The notes under the pieces are model-generated. The model saw only the letters and a program-made list of their open reading frames with translations, did no database searches and was not told where the DNA came from. Shown here in pieces: positions 57,948 to 64,000 of a stretch of DNA of 64,000 nucleotides. The translations under genes and the position numbers were made by a program. Within the stretch, counting starts at the first letter, position 1. Each line of letters starts with the position of its first letter. The stretch covers positions 1 to 64,000 of the forward strand of contig JAAURB010000011.1 of assembly GCA_012033335.1 (NCBI GenBank), read 5' to 3'. Origin of the DNA: Oscillatoriales cyanobacterium RM2_1_1 (lineage in GTDB: Bacteria > Cyanobacteriota > Cyanobacteriia > Cyanobacteriales > Microcoleaceae).

Positions 57948-58544
57948 GTGCAACAATCTACTCAAAAAAGCTCAAGCTTCAAAGAATACAGAAGCGTTAC
58001 CGAATTTCCCAAGCATACTCAGAAGTTGAGCCGTGAGGATCTAGAACAGCAATATCAGGAATTGCGAGAGTCTTACCGGAGCCTATCAGTGAGTCGAGGC
58101 CAACTAGTTCGGCGACAGAGTGAGGTCAAGGAAAAGCTAGTGGATTCATGCCGAAATCTACAACAGGTTCACTTCACTCTAAAAACTGTTGAAGTTGAGA
58201 AACAGAAGCTACAAAAGTCCCTTGCCCATAGTGTTGAAGCCCAAAGAGAGTTGCAGAGTTGGGGAAATCATCTAAATCAAGAGATTGATAATTTAACAGA
58301 TAAAATCACAGCCACTAATCAGCTAATCAAACAATTCGAAGGGGCTTATGAAGAAGCCAATACATCTACAGGCTTATTATCAATAGGTCGTCGTTTTATC
58401 CTGATCATGAAGGCAGCTCAGAGACTTCTTAATACGGATATTCAAGAACTTATTCAAAAGCCGTCCCTTCCTTCTGAAGATCCGGGAGAAGAATGGACTA
58501 AAGAGGATCCTGCTAATACAAATCGTAGGCTTCTGGATAAATGA
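57948..58544 (+). CDS. Coiled-coil protein (first of a pair)
   Basis: The 198-residue protein has a GTG start preceded by AGGA. It is nearly all coiled coil between ~25 and 130 (LEQQYQELRESYRSLSVSRGQL, VEVEKQKLQKSL, QELQSWGNHLNQEIDNL), then a short hydrophobic segment (SIGRRFILIMKAAQRLL) and an acidic tail. No membrane helix is certain. It precedes a second coiled-coil gene 48 nt downstream. I recognise no family; a structural or scaffold role is only a guess. Confidence 0.7.
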   Translation: MQQSTQKSSSFKEYRSVTEFPKHTQKLSREDLEQQYQELRESYRSLSVSRGQLVRRQSEVKEKLVDSCRNLQQVHFTLKTVEVEKQKLQKSLAHSVEAQRELQSWGNHLNQEIDNLTDKITATNQLIKQFEGAYEEANTSTGLLSIGRRFILIMKAAQRLLNTDIQELIQKPSLPSEDPGEEWTKEDPANTNRRLLDK

Positions 58545-58592
58545 TTAACTCAGACCCCCTACTAAAAGTTTTGGTTGAGCTTAAGAAATGAA

Positions 58593-59117
58593 ATGGGAAA
58601 ACTAACTCAATCTCTCAATGCTGTAACCCAGCAACTCCAACAGGTCAAACAAGGAATCAACAAAATGGAGGAACTGGGTCAGGAACTCGTGGGCCATACA
58701 TTTGATGCTGCGGAAGCGGGACTTCGAGCGGGCTATGCTTATGCAAAAGCTGAGACTGGGGAAGCCTTTTTGGAACCTCCTGTTGCTCAGCCAGCTTTAC
58801 AGCCTTCTCCAGTAATCTTGAGTTCAAACTTATTGAATACTGGAGAAACCCGCTGGACTAAAGCATCTCTCAAGGCTCAGTTTACCGATCTAAATACTGC
58901 TTATCGTCATCTAAGAGAAGTTCATGGAATCAAGCTGTCTAAGCGAAGCTGGGAAGGGATTATCAATGCTTTTAACGGTGTGAGCCACAGTTCAAAGTCA
59001 TTAGAACAACGCGTTCAGCAGCTAGAGCAAAAAGTGGTCTCGCAGGAAGAACGTATCGCAGTTTTAGAAGCAAAAATCCATCAGATACTAAACAGCTCAA
59101 TACTCCCTGGCCCCTAA
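58593..59117 (+). CDS. Coiled-coil protein (second of a pair)
   Basis: 174 residues from the ATG at 58593; a TTG at 58575 is possible. It begins with a coiled coil (LNAVTQQLQQVKQGINKMEEL), has an Ala-rich helix (AAEAGLRAGYAYAKAETGEA) and a Pro/Ser linker. A middle segment (ASLKAQFTDLNTAYRHLREVHGIKLSKRSW) could be helix-turn-helix, and the end is a coiled coil (LEQRVQQLEQKVVSQEERI). Similar order to the preceding gene suggests a functional pair. No family recognised. Confidence 0.7.
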   Translation: MGKLTQSLNAVTQQLQQVKQGINKMEELGQELVGHTFDAAEAGLRAGYAYAKAETGEAFLEPPVAQPALQPSPVILSSNLLNTGETRWTKASLKAQFTDLNTAYRHLREVHGIKLSKRSWEGIINAFNGVSHSSKSLEQRVQQLEQKVVSQEERIAVLEAKIHQILNSSILPGP

Positions 59118-59263
59118 GTTCATTTGGTCTCTGGAGATCTGGAACTTACCCACCCCTAATTTAATTAAGCTCTTGTATAAGCAATTCTGTTATCCCTGAA
59201 CCAAAATCCCTTAAAATAACTTCATAAAGCTTCAAGCTCAACACATCTAAGGAGGATAACGGC

Positions 59264-59698
59264 ATGGCACTATCTGCTGGCACCAAGGCCCCTGAGTTCA
59301 CAGCAAAAGATGCTGACGGGAAAGTTGTTTCCCTTGTAGATTTTAAGGGCAAAACAGTGGTTTTATACTTCTATCCTAAGGATGATACTCCGGGTTGCAC
59401 CAAAGAGGCCCAGAGTTTTCGGGATAGCTATGAGGACTATACCGGTAAAGACATGGTCGTATTGGGGGTCAGCATGGACGATGAAGCTTCCCACAAAATG
59501 TTCCAGGAAAAGTACGGTCTCCCCTTTCAGCTTTTAGCAGATACCGATGGGGCGATCACCAAAGCCTATGACGTTGAAGGCGGCGGTTACTCCAAGCGTG
59601 TCACTTACATCATTAATGCTGAAGGGATAATTGATCAGGTCGATGAGAGTGTCAACACGGCAACTCATGCCCAGGATATCCTGGCTAAGATGGGCTAA
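59264..59698 (+). CDS. bcp: Peroxiredoxin, BCP/PrxQ type, 1-Cys
   Basis: The 144-residue thiol peroxidase reduces H2O2 and alkyl peroxides. Peroxidatic Cys is C45 in TPGCTKEA, with YFYPKDDTPGC before it. There is no other Cys in the chain, so the usual PrxQ resolving Cys at +5 is missing and an external thiol must resolve it. A strong Shine-Dalgarno (AAGGAGG) precedes the ATG. A terminator follows. Confidence 0.95.
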   Translation: MALSAGTKAPEFTAKDADGKVVSLVDFKGKTVVLYFYPKDDTPGCTKEAQSFRDSYEDYTGKDMVVLGVSMDDEASHKMFQEKYGLPFQLLADTDGAITKAYDVEGGGYSKRVTYIINAEGIIDQVDESVNTATHAQDILAKMG

Positions 59699-59815
59699 TA
59701 ACCCGGTTCAAGCAGAATTTGTGGTCGGCTTCTACAAGCCCGGTTATAACCTCTAACAGCAGGTAGCTCCCCTGAGAACCTGTCCCCTGAGTTTCAATCC
59801 AACTCTAAATTGTTG

Positions 59816-59843
59816 GCCGTCCCTAAATAGGGGACGGCTTCTT
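59816..59843 (+). terminator. Intrinsic terminator after the peroxiredoxin gene
   Basis: Stem GCCGTCCC / GGGACGGC (8 bp) with a 7-nt loop is followed by TTCTTT on the plus strand, ~118 nt after the stop. It is weaker than the terminator at 17784. Confidence 0.7.
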
Positions 59844-59912
59844 TGATCGCGTTCTAAGCTATGCTTACCAGTGTGATTCTCAGTTGCTGATCATCATCCC
59901 TTGGACTGAAAA

Positions 59913-62558
59913 ATGCTCACTTTTCTTGCCCCTAAAACCGTTGTTGTCAACCAGCCCATCGTTTTGACGGGATCCTATGATCCGCAAAAGGTAAAGGCTG
60001 TCGCTGTGATCGCAGAGGACAAATATCCGCTGGAAGTGACTCTCAATCCCAAGACCAAAGTCTGGTACGTCAGCCTGAACAAAGGCTTTAATCTCGCCGG
60101 AAAACGGTGGTTTCGGCTCCAGGGAAAAAGTTCTCAGGGTCAGATTATCAAAGATGACCGGTTTGAAATAACGGTTGCTCAAGCTGGCATTAACCTGGGA
60201 GCGCGGTTCAGTCTGATCACTTTACAGGATACCTGGTTTAAGAAATCTCCTGTAGACTCTGCTAAACTTAGCGCTACCGAAAAACAACTGATTCGAACTG
60301 GGGAATTTCTAGGGATTGATAGCTACAAAGTTGTGGGCAATCATCTGCAGGTAGATCTGAGCCAGCAACTCCCTAATGTGGGAGAAGTAGGTTATTTCTA
60401 CCTTGACCACATCACCGTTGCCAAAGACTCAGAGATGTTGTGGTTTGAACAGGAGGACTTGCCGACAACCCCTGCCGGAACCCAATTGCTCTGGATTACC
60501 ACGGATACCCTGTTCAAACTCAAGGCTGAAAGCTCTGCCCTGCTTGCCCCCAATCAATTCGTTGAGGTGCCTCAGGGGCGAACCTTCACGATTCTGGGCT
60601 ATGCCAGCGTGGAAAATCACTTCAGGATTTCTAGTCGGGAGGAAGTTCCGGGAATTGGCTATTCCGGTTTCGTCTATCGCCATCACGCCCGAATTTTTGA
60701 ACAGGGCAAAGAAATCCCCTACGATACCAATGCCCTGAATTTAGTGGTGCTCAATTCCACCTTCTTGAAGAAGCGAACCGACGATTCTGCCTATCTTCCG
60801 GATCGGGACAAGGTCAGTCTTTCTCCAGGGATGATTTATGGGGTGCAAAGCTATGCCTTTGAGGATGAGCATATCAAGGTGGCCCTGACGGAGAATTTCC
60901 CTGGATTTGGCAATACGGGCTATGTCTATCCTGACTTTGTGCGGCTGACCCGGGCAGGAGTTCCCACTTCACCAGACACCCAACCAATTACTTACAACGG
61001 CCCGTCGGAAGTTTTAGTCAATAAACCCCTAACCTTGCGAGGCACGTTTGATCCCCGAGTTGTCACAACCATCACCCTTAAAGCGGAGGATCGCTATCCT
61101 CTCAACGTGGTACTCAACCGCTCTGCGGGGCTCTGGGAGGTTATCTTACCGAGAGGACTCCAGGAACCGGGCTACCGTTGGTTGCGATTACGGGCCCTGA
61201 ACTCCCAGGAAAAATTGGTAGGAACCCAGGTGATCAACCTGACCGTCAGTCCAGAACCGTTAACAGTGGGCGAATCCCTCATCTTAACTGTGCTCAAAGA
61301 TACCCTATTCAAGGTGGCCCCCCTGGACTCTAACAGCCTCAAAGCCGAACAAAAAATCACTGTGTCTAAGGGCCAAACCTTTGCCGTCGATAAATATGGT
61401 CTTCTGGATGGTCACTTAAAGATTCTCTTGAAAAATGCAATTTCCCCGGTGGGGAACTTTGGCTATTTTTTCCCCGGTCATGTCAGTTTGAAAAAAGGGA
61501 AAGAGGAATTAAAATTTGGGATTGAGTCCGTTCCTGATACAGAGGCTAAGGCTCAATTACTAGTCATAAAAACTACCTTTCTCAAGGCCCAACCTGTTGA
61601 TACGGCTAGTCTGGAAGCCAATCAATATACTCCCTTGTTGCTCGGTCAAACGTTTCCAATTCAAGGCTATGCCAGCACCGAAGGCCACTTTCGGGTGACA
61701 TTGGGAGAGTCAGTTCCAGGATTTGGCAATGTCGGCTATCTCTACTGGCAACATGTACAAATTGTTCGTCAGGGTCAAGAGGTTCTGTTCAATCCCAACG
61801 CCCTGACCATGACAATTCTGGCCATCACTGTATTTAAAAAGCAACCGATTAATGCCAGTCAACTGAGCGCCTCGGATAAAACAACGTTGCCTCTAGGACG
61901 AGTATATGGGGTTAATAGTTATGTGGTTGAGGCCAACCATTTGAAGGTTGCTCTGACAGAGGAACTACCCAACTTTGGTAATACGGGCTATGTATTTCCT
62001 GGTCACGTGCAATTGCGTTCTGGCAGCCAAACCCTCCAACCGATTCCGCCTCAACTGGAGCTGAATGTTCCCTACTTTTCCCAACGGGATAACCCCCGTT
62101 ATTCCTGGGCCACCTGCAACGTCACTTCGATTGCCATGGTCATGGCCTACTACGGAGTCAGACCCCGATATGGCGGTCAATTGGAGGATGAACTGCTGCA
62201 ATGGACTCTCAACTACGCTGGACAGGGCTCCTACACCGAGCACAATGTCCTCACGGCCTTGATCAAAGCCTATGGATTCAAAACCAGCTTCAGCACTACC
62301 CGCCGCTGGTATGAGATCAAGGAAGAATTAATTAATCGTCGTCCCGTGGTGTTGCCAGGGGATTTTATTGTGCCCTCTGGCCATATTGTGGTGTTGATCG
62401 GCTATGACAACCGGGGATACATTGCTAACGATCCTTGGGGAGATGCCTATACAGCTTATACCAGTACCTATGGCCGCCGACGATTGTATTCCTATAGCTA
62501 TCTGAACCAAGTAGCGGGGCCAGATGGAAACGTTTGGGCGCACTTTATTGCCCCTTAG
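59913..62558 (+). CDS. C39-like cysteine peptidase with duplicated Ig-like + triple-repeat architecture
   Basis: 881 residues. Order: Ig-like segment (~5-90); three ~70-residue units; a second Ig-like segment (~358-445); three more units (~455-710); then a C39-like papain-fold domain (~716-881). Each unit carries the pattern T-x-F-K, a short linker and (G/F)-x-x-x-x-YxxxxxHxxV, e.g. NFGNTGYVYPDFVRL. Catalytic triad is likely C735 (SWATCNVTS), H824 (SGHIVVLIGYD) and D840 (ANDPWGD). No signal peptide is clear, so the location is uncertain. The two halves are a tandem duplication. A role in processing a peptide or wall substrate is inferred; the repeats probably bind it. Confidence 0.85.
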   Translation: MLTFLAPKTVVVNQPIVLTGSYDPQKVKAVAVIAEDKYPLEVTLNPKTKVWYVSLNKGFNLAGKRWFRLQGKSSQGQIIKDDRFEITVAQAGINLGARFSLITLQDTWFKKSPVDSAKLSATEKQLIRTGEFLGIDSYKVVGNHLQVDLSQQLPNVGEVGYFYLDHITVAKDSEMLWFEQEDLPTTPAGTQLLWITTDTLFKLKAESSALLAPNQFVEVPQGRTFTILGYASVENHFRISSREEVPGIGYSGFVYRHHARIFEQGKEIPYDTNALNLVVLNSTFLKKRTDDSAYLPDRDKVSLSPGMIYGVQSYAFEDEHIKVALTENFPGFGNTGYVYPDFVRLTRAGVPTSPDTQPITYNGPSEVLVNKPLTLRGTFDPRVVTTITLKAEDRYPLNVVLNRSAGLWEVILPRGLQEPGYRWLRLRALNSQEKLVGTQVINLTVSPEPLTVGESLILTVLKDTLFKVAPLDSNSLKAEQKITVSKGQTFAVDKYGLLDGHLKILLKNAISPVGNFGYFFPGHVSLKKGKEELKFGIESVPDTEAKAQLLVIKTTFLKAQPVDTASLEANQYTPLLLGQTFPIQGYASTEGHFRVTLGESVPGFGNVGYLYWQHVQIVRQGQEVLFNPNALTMTILAITVFKKQPINASQLSASDKTTLPLGRVYGVNSYVVEANHLKVALTEELPNFGNTGYVFPGHVQLRSGSQTLQPIPPQLELNVPYFSQRDNPRYSWATCNVTSIAMVMAYYGVRPRYGGQLEDELLQWTLNYAGQGSYTEHNVLTALIKAYGFKTSFSTTRRWYEIKEELINRRPVVLPGDFIVPSGHIVVLIGYDNRGYIANDPWGDAYTAYTSTYGRRRLYSYSYLNQVAGPDGNVWAHFIAP

Positions 62559-62573
62559 GTTGCTCATGGCGCT

Positions 62574-64000
62574 TTATGCTGGTTCCCCTTTGCTACTGTC
62601 CCGACCAGCTTTTGTCCGTTCGGTTTTTGAGGCGCTATCTTGAAGCACTTCTGCAAAGGCAAAATTGGGAGCCGCCAGTACAAACAGAGTAGTTGGCAGT
62701 CCCTCTGTCAGGTCTTGTAACCCTTCATAGTAACTCTCATAATCCGGCATCTGTTCCGGTTGGGCCATGCCTAGAAACACCAGATCAGCATTTCGGGAAG
62801 ATTGACCCAAAATCTCAGGAAATGATCGGTCATAGGCAATAATCACCTGGGGTTTAGCGCCAATTCGTAGCTCCTCAACCAACTGGTTCAGGTTCAGACG
62901 AGCGGCTTGGGCAGCGGCCTCATCTGGAACCACCAACTTCAAGAAAATCTCCGCCCCACGCCATTCCAAACTGGTTCGTAGTAGATAGGCCAGAATTAAC
63001 ATCAATCCCCCATTGGCGTTTAATCCCCCCCACCAGATATCGATCCGCTTGCGATAGCGGCCAAAGTTTGTCTGCCCTGAATCTCGAAAGATCACGACAC
63101 TGCGGCCCTGCTGGTGAAATTTCTCAATCATCTGACAATAGGACATTTGCCGGATGTCCTCCGTTTTGCTGTCCCCCAGCAAGATAGTATTGGGAACCAG
63201 GGGGCCGATGCCATAGGACTCTGAGAGTTTTTCAGCCCCGATAAACGGTTCTGCTGCTGTAATCACCCGAACAAATCCCTGAATGCCGCGTTTCTCCAGA
63301 TACTCCCGCAGGGTGGCCTCCATCTCCACACACTGACCAGGATCTCGAGATCCCGAAGGCAACACCGTACAAACTGTAAAAAAGCTGCGGTTGTGGGTAA
63401 AGGCGGCAGCCAACTCCACTAAATGCCAGCGCTTGGTGGGGCCCCAGAAAAGACCAGAATATGGGGTCGCCAATTTTTAGCATCGGGGGTATAGCTAATT
63501 TGCAAAATCCCCGCCCGCACTAAGGCCATCCAGATCCCCTGCCGCGCATCTCCCCAGGCACTTTCAAGTTCCCGCCGCTCCAGCCAGATATAAACCCCAA
63601 AGACGATCACCGCCGCCATCACCGTGGCTACAGCATCAATCAGGAACATCACCCCCAGGCATCCCACAACCCCCAGGAACGACCAGAACCAATGCACCCG
63701 AAAGGTGGGCCGAAATGAAGGACTTCGCAAAAACCCCTCAATTCCTGCTGCCAGGTTCAAGACCAGATAGGTCGTCAGAAAAAACATGCTCAATATTGGG
63801 GCAATGACATTCAAGTCCCCCACCGCAACAGCAATCAAGACAAATCCCAGGGTTGCCCCAGTGGCGATTCGGGGTTCATCGGTTTCCCCATTGCCTGTCC
63901 CTAGAAATTTCAAGCCTGGGGGTAAAATTCCATCCCGAGCCAGGGCCTGAAGAATTCGGGGCGCGCCCAAAATACTTCCCAGGGCACTAGACAAGGTAGC
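62574..64000 (-). pseudogene. SLC12-type cation-chloride cotransporter, one frameshift, 5' end off window
   Basis: The minus-strand frame is open to the right edge. The first part (to ~63426) has membrane helices of the APC/CCC permease domain (LNVIAPILSMFFLTTYLVLNLAAG, VVGCLGVMFLIDAVATVMAAV). The second part is the CCC C-terminal domain (NWRPHILVFSGAP, KRIDIWWGGLNANGGLMLILAYLL). One C added to the GGGG at 63438-63441 restores FSGAPTKRWHLVELAA. It is convergent with the C39 gene, 15 nt apart. Ion specificity cannot be told. The break is probably a sequencing undercall. Confidence 0.85.

Overview
The window is chromosomal DNA of a photosynthetic cyanobacterium. It carries frequent HIP1-type octamers (GCGATCGC), a photosystem I subunit (PsaX), a DUF4359 protein, an HstK-type Ser/Thr plus histidine kinase, a four-ACT aspartokinase and many short interspersed and tandem repeats. 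I see no rRNA, tRNA, CRISPR array, phage module or transposase. Base composition and codon use look even, so this is ordinary core and housekeeping sequence with cyanobacterium-specific genes between. The genus cannot be fixed from sequence alone; a filamentous Leptolyngbya-like lineage would fit.

Layout. 1-4.4 kb: 3' part of a giant secreted or surface cadherin/Ig-repeat protein, minus strand, running off the left edge. 4.8-12.2 kb: a small unknown gene, a class B penicillin-binding protein (PBP2 type), psaX, a membrane-anchored NYN-OST-HTH protein, lipA, a response regulator and a PfkB heptose-kinase-like gene. 12.5-17.2 kb: a small membrane protein with an HTTM-DCC fusion, corA, a DUF4203 membrane protein and a membrane Zn peptidase. 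17.4-25.8 kb: a short frameshifted gene, an SH3 protein, a frameshifted PlsY/PEP-synthase-like fusion, a DUF697-type GTPase and a second PBP2 paralogue. 26-40.6 kb: zinc ribbon, phasin-like, FKBP, ABC1 kinase, pseudokinase, msrP, cysK, DUF4359, M48 peptidase, a sufE-hisI-nucleoside hydrolase operon and hemB. 40.8-50 kb: a GT39-like membrane protein, a 1808-residue Ser/Thr kinase/AAA/GAF/histidine kinase and aspartokinase. 50-64 kb: wecB (frameshifted), a pseudouridine synthase, a pentapeptide protein, dnaX (frameshifted), coiled-coil genes, a 1-Cys peroxiredoxin, a striking C39-peptidase repeat protein and a cation-chloride cotransporter (frameshifted, cut by the right edge).

Two features cut across the window. 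First, at least five genes are broken by an apparent loss of one base, each in a C/G run of 3-4, always in the same direction, and one is the essential gene dnaX. This points to sequencing or assembly undercalls rather than gene decay. Second, the intergenic regions hold several non-coding repeat families: a MITE-like element in four copies, a second TIR-bounded element, hairpin elements whose stems covary, and many 13-14 bp tandem duplications.

There is no obvious large undescribed defence or biosynthetic system. The best candidates for new biology are the duplicated (Ig-like + three ~70-residue repeats) x2 + C39 protein, the HTTM-DCC fusion with its membrane partner, the PlsY/PEP-synthase-like fusion, and the mobile-looking repeat families.
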